From NCBI GenBank assembly GCA_022605955.1, contig JAKCOZ010000039.1, forward strand, positions 6,195,501 through 6,259,500: a stretch of DNA of 64,000 nucleotides, read 5' to 3'. The stretch comes from Rallus limicola (Eukaryota; Chordata; Aves; Gruiformes; Rallidae). Positions 50,538 to 60,390 of the stretch are shown here, piece by piece. The notes beneath the pieces are model-generated. The model made no database searches, was not told where the DNA came from, and worked only from the letters and a program-made list of their open reading frames with translations. A program made the translations under genes and the position numbers. Each line of letters opens with the position of its first letter. Position 1 is the first letter of the stretch.

Positions 50538-52945
50538 GTAAGTTAGTTCTATGATACTCTTATTTGCAGAAGTCCCTAAAAACACCTTATGCTTACAGGG
50601 GGAGTTCTCATCACTTAATTAAAGGCTCAGCTCTGTTGATAAGGCAGAGTCCTGAGTAAAGGATGTGTTCCTGCAGGGACCTCTCAGAGAGGCTTTTCTC
50701 CCAGCGCTCTCCAGTACTTTGAGGAAGTGTGTGTACTGCACCAGCTTTTAAAATAGAGAAACCTGATCCTTTCTTCACAGCTCAAAGGGTGGGAGCGGGA
50801 GCAAAGGTGAAAGAATAGTAGCCCAGATCCTCCTTCCCATTTTGGGTCTGGTTTTCTCTGTTGAGCGAAGACAGCATTAAATGTGCATCGCCACTGTGAG
50901 AACAGATCCTTTGCTCTCACCCTTCACAGTTCTTGTGACATAGGCTGGGTTTAAGCTAGTCATGTTAGGAGAAACTAAGTACACTTGCAGGGTTACAGTG
51001 AGCTTCCCCCTCATTTTCATTTTCCCTCACTGGTATGTAAATCATTGCTTGTAAGAGATAAAAATCTGTAGGAGTTATGAAACTGAAGTGATTGCACTAA
51101 CATGGAGCTCCTTCTAGTTAGTCTGTAGTGTTCATCGCACTGTTTAATGTTGTAAAACTAACATTAAATAAACACCAAATCAAAAGAGACTACCGAATAT
51201 TTCTCTAGCCAGCTAAAAGTAAAACTGATGAGCTGAAATAAATTGCTTAAACAAATTTTTACAAACAAGGAGAGACAATGTGCAAGTCAGGAATTCAGGT
51301 TGTTGGAGTTTCACTTCTGGGTAAGGATTTAGAAGTTATCCAGGTATAGTAGTTCATAGATTTAACTTGGAAAGACTACCAAATTAATGTTTAGACAGTT
51401 AGTGTTGCCTAGTTTTCAGCATTTATTTATTTCTTTGTGCAGTCTAAAGGGTGCAATTCTTATCTGATGATCCACTACTGGTTTCCTAATTTCCATTCAG
51501 CTTTTACAAAGGATGTATTTGTAGCTGGAATCTGTGCTGTGAGCACTTTTTTAGTCTGTGCTAGATGTATCTTGTGTGCACATTATGTACACATTTTCAA
51601 GTAATGCCCCGATGAGCTAATACCATATCTACATATATAGTACTGAAAATGTTAACCGTGCAGGTAGAAAATATTCATGAAAACTACTGTGCTAAAAAAA
51701 AAAAAGTTACTTTTTTATGAAACATTAATGCCAAACTTGAAAACTGTTCTGTTTGTTAGCCATCCATGAATATGGCTAGAGGATAAGGCTAAGAGTCCAG
51801 AAGGGGGATCAAGAGAAGGAGCTGGGAAAAACAATACTTCTCATTTGCAGGTACTAGAAAGGAAACCTGCATAAAGATTTCTCCAAGAATGCTATCGGCC
51901 TTCAGTTAGAAGGGTCATGCCATCGCTGGTAGCTGCTGGAAGGAAAAGAGAGTTTTTCTTTTCTTTCCCACTTTCCATAAAACACCAGTTACTATAAAAG
52001 GATAGCTAGAGCTGTGTGCTGCTTTCTTCCCCAGCCTCAGGCTCCATTTTTTAGAACTTCTTTTCACCCCGTCTCTTACCCATGGTGAGCACCTCCTGCG
52101 CTTTCCTGCCGTTAATAGTTTTGTCATATGAGTGGAACAATATAAAACGGACATTTCAGATAACTTGAGAGCTGGGTGCAGGCTTCTAAAAAAGCAGTAA
52201 CTGGACTTGCAGTGCTGTTAGTTATGCATGGCTGCTGCTTGTTAAAGTGCTACTGTGCAAAAGCTGAAACACTGGAACTGCCTGCTTGCAGAACCAGGAA
52301 GACTGCTGCCTGTATCAGTCAGATTTCCAGCCCTAAGTTAGTAACACCCCCTTACAACTGAAAAGATAGAAGTGTTTGAAGGTTTAAACAAAAGCTGTAA
52401 AAATCCATAGGGCCTTTACGGCCATCAGAGGAAAGTGTTTGTGTTCAGTGTCATTAGGAATTCTGAGGCTGCATTTTTTCAGAAAAGAACTGGGTGGGGG
52501 AAGTACAAAATCATATTTAAAAAATAAAAAGTATCAGGCACCAAATGGTACAGTGAGAACGGTCACAGATACAACACTACTGCAGAAGCTGACTGATCAT
52601 CTTTTTCAAGAGTGAAAAGGGAAAGGAATAGTCATATGCTAAATTACTCATTTATGTAATTCAGGTAATCAGAAGAAAAGCAGGCCTAGATAAATTTATA
52701 GCAAACCAAATAATTTTATAAGACAAAACAAAACCAAAATCTTGATTTTTGCAAATCTAAAAAGCCTCTGTATTGTAATATAAAATTAAGTAATGACTGC
52801 ATATAGTATTTACATCCAAATACAGGTTTCAACCTCCCAGTGAGTTAATACATTTCCCCTTTTATTTTTACTCTAGTTACCCAACTCTAATCTCCAACTC
52901 TGCTTTTTGATAGTTAACCCAGAAGGGGCTGTTAATGTGAGGAGA

Positions 52946-53006
52946 TATGTATGTGTGTGTGCATATATAATGTATACATATATACACATATATATGTATA
53001 TATGTA
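52946..53006. repeat. (TG/TA)n microsatellite
   Basis: ATATGTATGTGTGTGTGCAT passes into TATACATATATACACATATA and TGTATATATGTAC. It is an alternating pyrimidine-purine tract, partly palindromic. Confidence 0.88.
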
Positions 53007-54472
53007 CCCCTTTCCTAATTGGATTAATGTAAGGCACATGGAGTAATACAGAGAAACTGTTCCAGTTTATTTGCTGAAGACTATTACCTTTACATGTGGG
53101 ATATTGAATTAACAGTTGTTTATCACCTCTGGGAGTGTGACAGATCTGCAGAAGGACTAATACTAATCCCAAGGCCAAAATTTGAGAGCAGAGTGGGTTT
53201 GAGCTACACAGAAACTTAGCTCGTGGTGATGGGAGCTGGCTCCAGTTTCACTGCCTCAGTCTATAAACCACATCCCTACTCAAGCTGCTTTTCCAATCCA
53301 CCTAATACATCTACCCACCTTTTGTTTTCAGAAAACAGACAGTGTTGAGGTTTGCTTTATTGGCTTTATACTGTCACCACTTTTGATTTCTTTCTGTGAC
53401 AAGCTCCAGATCTGCAGAAGCAGCCTGGCAGCAGCACTCCAGCTCCAAGTGCAGCAAAACCAGGGAGCCCTCCAGGAGCCTGTTTCAGCTCTTAGTCACT
53501 GGCCAACCCGTTGCTTGTAGACATTAGCATGCTTAAGTTGACATTGATCCCTCAAGGGACTAGCTACCAGCTAAACAAAACTGGAGCACAGGGCTAGCCA
53601 AGCATAGATTCTCCGTGACCCTGTGTCAGGACCTGTGATCCTGTTGTAAAAGCCAGCTATGTTACCTCCTTGCCCTCTGAGACTCTCAGGGAATCCCTGA
53701 GTGAAGGAGGGGGACAGTTACTCACATCTCTTTCATGTCTCTGTCCCAATCTTTTTTGTTGTGGAGGGTTGTTGGGGTTGGGGTGGGGGTATTTTTTGGT
53801 GAAAACAGGAGATGACGGAATACTTTAAAAAGGCATATTTGTTCCCTTATGAAGGCTTACTACAACAAAGCAAGAACAATTTGCCCCATTAATTATAGAT
53901 AGTGGAAAATGTGTAAGTATCTACGTGGTTCAAGTGAACATACTGTTGCTGACGGTATCGCAAGTGCTGTATTCAGCCTGGAAAGGCAGGCACATTTGAA
54001 TTTTACTGGTGGGTCAGAATATTCAGAAGCCGTAAGACCTATACAGTCTGTTCAATATACTGGGAGTAGAAATGCTCCTTTGCTTGTGCAGAGGAAATAG
54101 AGCAAAGATACACCACAGCAGAGAAAGCCAGCAGGACAAAGGAGATACTATTGACTCATTCCAGACTGCCGACTTAGCAGCTCAACTTTGTTTCCTTTTA
54201 ACTTTTGTAACAGTAGGAGCTCAAAGCTTCTCAGTCTATTTTCTGCACAAATAGAAACACCCTGACTTCAAAAAGTAATACACTTTGAAGAAACCCAAAC
54301 CATTAACACATTAAAAACTGCATGTACTACCAAACAGGGCTTCACGGGTACTTGAGTTTTGCAGTGAGTAAATGCTGATGTTGTAGTAATAATTTTACAC
54401 TGCCGCATTCTGGCAAACAGTTCTTGACAAGTATCAGTTTGTAACGCTCTTTTTTTTTGTTGTTGTTTTTAG

Positions 54473-54502
54473 TGTCGCACGGGTTTATGGACTTTGCAGT
54501 GG
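54473..54502 (+). other. Candidate 30-nt microexon (splice signals only)
   Basis: CTCTTTTTTTTTGTTGTTGT followed by TTTTAG gives a strong acceptor, and CAGTGG|gtaagtaagt gives a strong donor 30 nt later. The insert is open in at least one frame, but 30 nt is too short to judge. It lies 3.9 kb after the 50448-50537 candidate in the same direction, which is mildly consistent with one transcript. Confidence 0.25.
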
Positions 54503-54947
54503 GTAAGTAAGTACTACTTCAGTATTTTCACAGACTGAGTAAACCCCCAACTCGCTTTTTTTCCCCCTCCCCGGTAGCATATCCCAACAAGTTCCTAACC
54601 CAGTAACATTGCACTCCCAACAACTGGGAAAAACACACCCTCTGTGAAATTTAGGCTTCGTCCTCGGTGCTTAAATTTTAAAACCCAAAAATTAAAACAT
54701 ACCAAACCAAAAACCAGGGTTTTATTGTCCACTCTAGACAAGGCCACTGCTATGACAGCTCCTACGCTCCCGGCTTCCCCGTGCCAGAGCCCGGCAGGAG
54801 ACCGGCCCCTCTCGCCCCACCTTGCTCCCCAGGGGGATGCTCAAGGCTTGAGACAGCGGTTTAACTCCGCAGGCGTCCCACGCGTGACAAATACACCTCG
54901 CCCCTCTCACGAGAAATCGCTTCTCCGACGTGTAGTTTGCGCTTAAA

Positions 54948-54964
54948 ACGTCATAAGACGTCAT
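54948..54964. promoter_or_regulatory. Pair of CRE half-sites, 10 bp apart
   Basis: ACGTCATAAGACGTCAT holds two identical ACGTCAT heptamers (54948 and 54958), one helical turn apart. ACGTCA/TGACGT is the CREB/ATF core. They lie at the left edge of island 2, about 250 bp before a palindromic GACGTC site. Confidence 0.35.
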
Positions 54965-55088
54965 GAATTCAAATTAATCGGCATCATGCAAACCACCCCA
55001 ATACCGGAGCGTCTAAGTTGGATTTAACTTTGGAAGGATTTCATGTTGGGCTCGTCACCCCCCTTCCCGCGGAACGCGCGCGGCGGGG

Positions 55089-55132
55089 TGGGGGGGGGGG
55101 GGATGGGGGGGGGGGGGGGGGGAAGGCGGGCT
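55089..55132 (+). repeat. G homopolymers, quadruplex-prone
   Basis: Two G runs (about 13 and about 20) are separated by AT, after GGCGGGGTG. Strong G-quadruplex potential on the plus strand; run lengths are uncertain. Confidence 0.85.
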
Positions 55133-55205
55133 GGGCACCCGTGTTCTGCTTTAGCGTCGGGGGCCGCGCCCCCCCCCCCGTTGGCGCGGCGGGCTGTCAC
55201 TCAGG

Positions 55206-55214
55206 CGACGTCAC
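55206..55214. promoter_or_regulatory. CRE-like palindrome
   Basis: CGACGTCAC contains the GACGTC palindrome with a TCAC flank, close to the full cAMP-response element TGACGTCA. It is immediately left of the GT microsatellite and inside CpG island 2, a typical setting for CREB/ATF sites. Confidence 0.35.
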
Positions 55215-55250
55215 AATACGCCTGTGTGAGCGCTGTAAACACTCGGGCGG

Positions 55251-55251
<1 letters not shown>

Positions 55252-55297
<46 letters not shown>
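55252..55297. repeat. (GT)n microsatellite, about 22 units
   Basis: An uninterrupted GT repeat preceded by GGGCGGGC and followed by GAGTGACGCGGGGGCGCGC. It has Z-DNA potential next to CG-rich sequence. It is the longest perfect dinucleotide repeat in the window. Confidence 0.95.
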
Positions 55298-55299
<2 letters not shown>

Positions 55300-55352
55300 T
55301 GACGCGGGGGCGCGCCTTCCCCCCCCTCCCCGAGCGGGCCTGCGCCCGAGCC

Positions 55353-55378
55353 GGGGGGGGGGGGGGGGGCGGGGGGGG
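55353..55378 (+). repeat. G homopolymer pair
   Basis: A G17 run, a single C, then G8, following CCCGAGCC. Another quadruplex candidate, mirrored by C runs on the opposite side of nearby palindrome-like CCCC/GGGG sequence. Confidence 0.85.
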
Positions 55379-55531
55379 AAGGGAGGCGCGCCCCCGCTTG
55401 TTTCCCTGCGCGCATGGTAGCGGCACGAAAGGTAGCATCACTGGAGCAGGGGATGATGTAATTCTCCCTCCGGCCAGTAACTGCCTGCGCTTGCACCGAT
55501 CCGACTGGCAAAGGCGGCGGGGGGGGCTAAC

Positions 55532-55551
55532 GGGGGGGGGGGGGGGGGGGG
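55532..55551 (+). repeat. G homopolymer, about 20 nt
   Basis: A run of 20 G preceded by GGCGGCGGGGGGGCTAAC and followed by CTGGTGGTGTTGG. Quadruplex-prone; length uncertain. Confidence 0.85.
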
Positions 55552-55847
55552 CTGGTGGTGTTGGTGCGTTACGCGTGATCGTATCAGCATCTCCTGACCG
55601 TGCACCCCCCCCCTCCACTTTAAACCCAGCTCAGATCATCCCCCCCCCCCCCCCTCAGTGCGCGGAGGAGGGAGGGAAGGGGTTGGCTGGGAGCGAGGGG
55701 GGGTGGGGGGGAGCGGAGAAGGGGGGAGCCCCGCGTCGTGTGTGCAGGGTAAACACGCCGGTGAGCGCCGCGCCGAGCGGTAAACAAGTCTAAGGTGCCC
55801 TCGGCTGCACGGCAACTTGCTGCGGGCGGGGTGTCCCCCCTCCCCGC

Positions 55848-55873
55848 GCACACACACACGCACACACACACAC
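55848..55873. repeat. (CA)n microsatellite
   Basis: CGCACACACACACGCACACACACACAC: about 13 CA units with one CG interruption, in opposite strand sense to the GT repeat 550 bp to the left. Confidence 0.92.
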
Positions 55874-56051
55874 TTCCCCCTAACAAAAGCCCGTTTAATA
55901 TCAGCGTCAGCTTTTGTTCGGCGGGCAGCGGCAACCGTCCCCTCTTCCCGATCACCTTATTTCACCGGCCGTCGCCTTCCACCCCCCTCTCCCCCCCGCC
56001 TTCAAATCCGTCCCCCGTGCGCGCATCCCCACTCACTCCGTGGCTCTGCAG

Positions 56052-56072
56052 CCCCCCCCCCCCCCCCCCCCC
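56052..56072. repeat. C homopolymer, about 21 nt
   Basis: A run of C after GGCTCTGCAG, ending TCCCCAG. A plus-strand reading (C-rich tract then CAG) could act as a 3' splice tract. Further C runs lie at 55640-55654 and 56426-56438. Confidence 0.85.
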
Positions 56073-56225
56073 TCCCCAGTTCACTAAGCGCCTCCAAACC
56101 CCCCGCCCCCCATTCCCGGAGCGCCTGGTCCCTCCTGCCCGCGCTCTGGGGCAGCAGGCAGGTAGGCGTACAGGCAGCCCCCCCCTCCCCTTCCCTCCCC
56201 GTTGAAAAGGCAGTAGCTAAATGGC

Positions 56226-56232
56226 ACTTACT
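56226..56232 (-). other. Candidate minus-strand splice donor
   Basis: On the minus strand the sequence reads CTGACA|gtaagtgccat. The intronic side is a full gtaagt consensus, and only the A at the last exon base is off. A leftward first exon in CpG island 2 could end here. An almost identical intronic start occurs again at 56553. Confidence 0.3.
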
Positions 56233-56496
56233 GTCAGACGAGGAGGGGGGAGAAGCCCTTCTCTAGGTGCAAAAGCAAAATAGCCACTCGCAGGACGTTG
56301 CCAGCATGGAAAAAAAAAAAATAGAAATAATCTTCCAGTAGCGTGGGGGGTGGGGGTGGGGGGTAGGGAGGAGGATTCGCCTTTTAACCGGAGAAAAATA
56401 AAATAAAAAATAACCAGCCCTCCCTCCCCCCCCCCCCCGGTTGCCTTTTTTGTGCAGTTTCAGCAAAGCTGCGAGGAAGTTGGTCCTTTTGTTCCA

Positions 56497-56527
56497 CTAT
56501 TTATAGATTGCGTCAACATTGCGAAAA
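56497..56527 (+). promoter_or_regulatory. MEF2/TATA-like site with C/EBP-ATF-like motifs
   Basis: CTATTTATAG (56497-56506) is a perfect MEF2 consensus and could also serve as a TATA-like element for a plus-strand start about 25-30 bp downstream. It is followed directly by ATTGCGTCAAC and ATTGCGAAAAG, two C/EBP/ATF-like half-site motifs. This AT-containing block stands out inside CpG-rich sequence. A start site is not proven. Confidence 0.35.
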
Positions 56528-56547
56528 GGAGAAGGCGGAGCGGTGGC

Positions 56548-56554
56548 ACTTACT
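56548..56554 (-). other. Candidate minus-strand splice donor (twin)
   Basis: On the minus strand: GCGAGGA|gtaagtgccacc. It shares gtaagtgcca with the donor at 56231, 322 bp away. If both are used they would define alternative leftward first exons in island 2. Confidence 0.3.
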
Positions 56555-56616
56555 CCTCGCCGGGGGTGGTTGAGGGGGGGGGAAATATCGGGGTGGAGGA
56601 GCGGGGGTGTGGGGGG

Positions 56617-56640
56617 CGGACGGACGGACGGAGAGACGGA
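56617..56640. repeat. (CGGA)n tetranucleotide repeat
   Basis: GGCGGACGGACGGACGGAGA then GACGGACG: about four perfect CGGA units plus degenerate ones in island 2. Confidence 0.85.
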
Positions 56641-56806
56641 CGACACGCACAAGCCCGCCGCGTACGAGCGACCTCAGAGCTCTCCCCACACGCCGCCGCA
56701 GCCGCCCCGAAGCACGGGGGCAACCGGGCGGTGCGGCGGCGGGGAGAACCGAGCTGCTTCCCCGCCCGGCTGCCGCCGCACAGCACCGCCCCGCGGGCGG
56801 CGAGGA

Positions 56807-56859
56807 GAGGCGCGCCGAACCGAGCGGCGGAGGCCCCGCCGCTCGGTTCGGCGCGCCTC
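56807..56859. repeat. Perfect 24-bp inverted repeat with 5-nt loop
   Basis: The arm at 56807-56830 (starting GAGGCGCGCCGAACC) is exactly complementary to 56836-56859 (ending GGTTCGGCGCGCCTC), with only AGGCC between. The arms are GC-rich with two AscI-like GGCGCGCC cores. In DNA it could extrude a very stable cruciform, and in RNA it would fold into a long hairpin. It may instead be a fold-back assembly or sequencing artefact, since palindromes are prone to these. No transposon family is recognised. Confidence 0.95.
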
Positions 56860-57183
56860 GCCTCGCCTCGCCGGTACCTTCCGCCTCCATTTCCCCCCTC
56901 AACCCTACCCCGGTGCGCCTCCATCCCACGGTAGAACCTGTTGCGACCCCTCGGTTGAGAGTTCCGAGGGCAGGTGCACGCACCGTCCCAGCCCCGTTTT
57001 CTTTCCGAGGTGGCCGAAGGGTTAATTCGGAGAGCCGAGGGGAAAAACGTTTTAAGACCCGGGGGTCGTGAAAGTTAGAAGGCTCTTCTCCTCCGCTACC
57101 CGAGAAGGAAAGGGGGGGGGGGGGGGTGGTGAGGGGGAAGGGACGGCGCGGGGGGGACGGGACCGGCGCTTTTCTGGCTCGAG

Positions 57184-57214
57184 GCCAATGTTTCTAAACT
57201 GAATGTAAACAAAG
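57184..57214. promoter_or_regulatory. CCAAT box and forkhead-type site
   Basis: GGCCAATG carries a CCAAT core (NF-Y type), followed 19 bp on by TGTAAACAAAG, a perfect forkhead (FOX) RYAAAYA-type core. Both lie in an AT-richer interval between two GC-rich blocks in island 2. A functional role is inference. Confidence 0.3.
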
Positions 57215-57370
57215 AAAACTGCAAACACCAGAGGAGGGCCTTCCACCGCCGCCAAGGCTGGGGAACGTGTTCCCAAACGGCTGCCAGAGCTTTGCCCACC
57301 CCCCGTTTCCCTCCCCGTCCTGAGCGCCCGCGGTCACCCGAGCGCCCCGGCCACCGCCCTCGGGTGCCGC

Positions 57371-57396
57371 GGGACGGGACGGGACGGGACGGGGGG
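57371..57396 (+). repeat. (GGGAC)n pentanucleotide tandem repeat
   Basis: Four GGGAC units followed by GGGGGGAG. Four G3 runs with two-base loops fit a compact G-quadruplex. Confidence 0.9.
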
Positions 57397-57430
57397 AGCT
57401 TTCCGCCGGCGGGGACGGCGCAGGGTAGTG

Positions 57431-57535
57431 TCTCTTTCTTCTTCTTTTTGTTGTTTTTTTTTTTTTTTTGTTTTGTTTTTTTAATTATTTTTTTTTTTTT
57501 TTTTTTTTGCTTTCAACTCGGGTGGGTTTTTTTTT

Positions 57536-57568
<33 letters not shown>

Positions 57569-57570
57569 CC
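57431..57570 (+). repeat. Long T-rich tract
   Basis: About 140 nt dominated by T with runs up to 28, interrupted by CTTC, GTTG and a CAACTCGGGTGGG island. Frames across it give polyphenylalanine or polylysine and are meaningless. Run lengths are likely unreliable. It could be an A-tail remnant of retrotransposed sequence in antisense, but no body is recognisable. Confidence 0.85.
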
Positions 57571-59332
57571 GGAGAACGAGGGTTCGCCCCTCCCGCCCCA
57601 GGAGGCAAATCCGCCGTGCCCCGGGCGGGCGGAGGCCGGGACCGGGCTTGCCCGAGCCTGTTGGGCGCTCCCGGCTCCGGCCTCGAGGCTCCGTGGAGCC
57701 GCTGAAGCTGCTGCTGGCAACCTCGGGGAAACATTCACGGGACTCCTGCTCCGTTGGCAAAACCTGCTATGTTTAGACGGGGAAATCCTCGCTTGTTAGC
57801 AACCGAGGCCGGCGGGGTGTCACTGTGGGGTTAGAGAGGAGCTGGAGGGAAGGAGGAAGGCTGGAGGCGTGCGTGACCGTGACACCGGTTGTGCGATCGC
57901 CCTAAAAACACCCGTGATGGACAGGCGGGCGATGTGAAACGCGGCCGTCGGACCGGGCGAGGTTTGGAATTTATTTCCCCCCTCCCCACCCCGATCCTTT
58001 CACTCGTGAAATCTATGGGCGGATGATTTCCCCTCTTAGTTATGCTTCGTGACAACAGATGCCTTCCCGATGATGATTTTCTGGGGGAGAGTGCGAGTCC
58101 CTCGGACATCTCCCGCCCCGCCCCAGCCCACGCACTGCCCCTGCTTGCTGCGACGCTGGGAAACGGGGAGCGCAGGTAATGGTCGGGGAAAGCTCCGAGA
58201 GAATAAAATGAAATCCGTTAGCCTGGTTCCTTTCTTGAAGAGTCCCCCCCGATCCAGGGCTTTCCTCTCCCCTACAACTTTGCGCTTCGCAGCGAGGTCC
58301 CCCGTCCCGCTTCGCCGCTCTTGCGACAGAACACGACGCTTGCTCATCCTCCGTGAGCGCTCCGTGGGGACCGGGGCTGCTCTTTCCCTGCTCTGCCATG
58401 GTTAACAAAATACAAATGAAATAATAAGGGGGGGTGGGGAGGAGGTAGAAAATAACGAATATTACCGAGTTCGAGGACGGACAGTGTTGAGTGTTCAGCG
58501 TGACTCAAAAGACGGATCGTCTTTTGCGTACGAAACCCTTGGCAGAAGTGAACGTGTTTTACCAGCCCCTTGACTGATGGTGTAAAAGATTGAGTGGTGG
58601 TGGAGGGTAGTAAATGGTGGTAATAAAGAGTAGATCCAAACTATGAACCGTGAATAAGCCTTCCTGGAAAGAGCTGAGCAGTGAGTAGGTAGGCAGTTGG
58701 CTTGCCGCTCCGAAAGTTGAAAAGAAAATGCGAGTGTGACGCGCTGGCACAATTAAAAAAAAAACCCAAACAAACCTCAAACAAAACACGCCTCTGAGAC
58801 AAAAGATTTAAAAAAAAAAAAACCCAACAAAGTAGCGTGGTGATGCAAACGGGCGAAGGGAGATAAAGGCTGGAGGCGAAACCTGTAAGTGCCCAGCGCC
58901 GCACGCCTGCCCCGAGCGCTGCCCCCTTCGCCGCCGCCCCGTCGCCCAGAGCCGGGGGCTGAACTTCGGCGGCAGCCACGGCGCTCAGAAATGTTGCAAC
59001 AGCGCTTGGGAAGTCTCTAAAGAAAAGCTGAATTGTTCGAACTTAGGTAACTTAAGGAAACTCGTTATGACCTACATTGCTTTTCTGAGTCAGCAGCCAG
59101 CGGCAGCCGCAGCCCCGGCTCCTCCGTCCGCGCTCCCGCCGCCGCCGCGCACCCCGCAGGCGGAGCCGTCCCCGTCCCCCGTTCCCCCCCCCCCCCCCGT
59201 ATCTTCCCCCCCCCCCTCACCCCCCCCCGGCCCTTCCCGCCGCCGGCCGGGCTCGCTGCTCCCTGGGTTTACAAATAAACTCGCCTGGATCGAGACGATT
59301 TCACTTCTGCCGTCAGGAATGTCTCCCTGTTT

Positions 59333-59381
59333 GGGTTTTGGGGTTTTTGGGTGTTGGTTGGTTTTAGTTGGGGGTTTTGGG
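59333..59381 (+). repeat. G/T telomere-like quadruplex motif
   Basis: GGGTTTTGGGGTTTTTGGG followed after 18 nt by GGGGGTTTTGGG. At least four G runs with T4-type loops resemble ciliate-type telomere repeats and should form a G-quadruplex on the plus strand. It is followed by a T tract and a 3' splice-like CAG. Confidence 0.75.
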
Positions 59382-59402
59382 AGTTGGTTTTGTGTTGGGC
59401 TT

Positions 59403-59403
59403 T

Positions 59404-59436
<33 letters not shown>
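59403..59436 (+). repeat. T tract
   Basis: TTCT followed by about 31 T, ending CCAG. It forms the pyrimidine tract of the candidate acceptor at 59440. Confidence 0.9.
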
Positions 59437-59440
59437 CCAG

Positions 59441-59491
59441 GTTTGCGGACAGAGCAGTTTGCTTGCTCCGGTGGTGGTTACCGGCTGGATG
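59441..59491 (+). other. Candidate 51-nt exon (splice signals only)
   Basis: A T tract plus CCAG gives a strong acceptor; CTGGATG|gtgagggg gives a good donor 51 nt later. All three frames are open, so coding status cannot be judged. The long T homopolymer could make this acceptor look better than it is. Confidence 0.25.
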
Positions 59492-60275
59492 GTGAGGGGG
59501 GAGAGCTAATTTAAGTTTTGAAGAGCTGAACTTTATTTTCCAAAGGGATCCCGATTGTTTCCTGCACCGGGCAAGAAATGCCTTATAGGGAAAAGTTACT
59601 ACGTGTTGCACTCTGCGTTGCTTTTGAGATAGACAAGGAAACTCTTGAAGTTCTTATCAGAAGCTTACCAAACAGCTTTCCCTATTCCTTCTGTAATGCT
59701 ACAGAAAAGTAGCGACGATTTAGCTCCAACTACCCGCGTTCTCACGACTCGTAGTTTAATCCAGTTTGCAGCGAGGTCAGGGAGCTACACCGACCTTTTC
59801 TTTAAACGCACGGTCGGTGAGCATCAAGGGGAAGAACCGAGGATGTTCGAACATTTTGATTAAAGTAATCCTTGCGCCAAGTTCCCGCGTCACCCCAGCC
59901 GGGCGAGGGACTGGGAAAAATCAACCAGTCGCTTTTCTCTTATGTTCAAAATGACGAAAAGAATGGAGATGAAATGACCTCAAACAAAAAAATCCCCTCC
60001 GCCTTTTGGAAAGAAGCCCTCGCTGCCTCTTCCACCCCGCACGCCCCTTTCCCCGCCGCTCCCCCTCAAGTCTCTTATTTACCGACACGCCGTTGACATC
60101 AGCAGGCAAACTGAAACGGCAAAACTCAGCTTCCAAACGCCTGGATTTTTTTTCTGGGCAGGCGTTTACCGAGTTTGCACACCGCTCCAAGCGCTGCTTT
60201 TGCTATTATTATCGTTATTACTGATATCTCTTTTCCAAACTTTTAGGGTTTTATTGGCCAAGCACGGCAACTCAC

Positions 60276-60314
60276 CTCATTTCAAAATGGGATGGAGAAA
60301 TCAAATCAAATTTC
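60276..60314 (-). other. Candidate 39-nt exon on the minus strand
   Basis: The plus strand at about 60314-60385 is a purine-rich tract, so the minus strand presents a long polypyrimidine tract ending TTTTTAATAAAG. The 39 nt that follow end ATGAG|gtgagttgcc, a strong donor. One frame is open (containing DLISPSHFEM, unrecognised). The length is a multiple of three. This could be a microexon or chance at a simple-sequence tract. Confidence 0.25.
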
Positions 60315-60390
60315 CTTTATTAAAAAGGAAAAAAAAATAATAGAAAGGGAAAAAAAGGGGAAGAAAAGGAAGAAAAAAGACTTTCACGGG
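60314..60390. repeat. Purine-rich (A/G) tract with internal hairpin
   Basis: A/G sequence with few pyrimidines (GGAAAAAAAAATAATAGAAA, GGGAAAAAAAGGGGAAGAAA). Its left end TTTCCTTTATTAAAAAGGAAA is a small inverted repeat. Homopurine tracts can adopt triplex (H-DNA) structures. Confidence 0.8.

Larger units (their letters stand above)
48421..54760. other. AT-rich non-coding sequence with candidate exons
   Basis: No gene is recognised outside the two splice-flanked segments listed separately. A T run of about 18 lies at 48698-48715 and an AT microsatellite at 52.95 kb. The longest AT-region open frame of the window is on the minus strand at 49059-49463 (134 codons); it matches no family I know and has no splice or promoter context. 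Confidence 0.55.
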
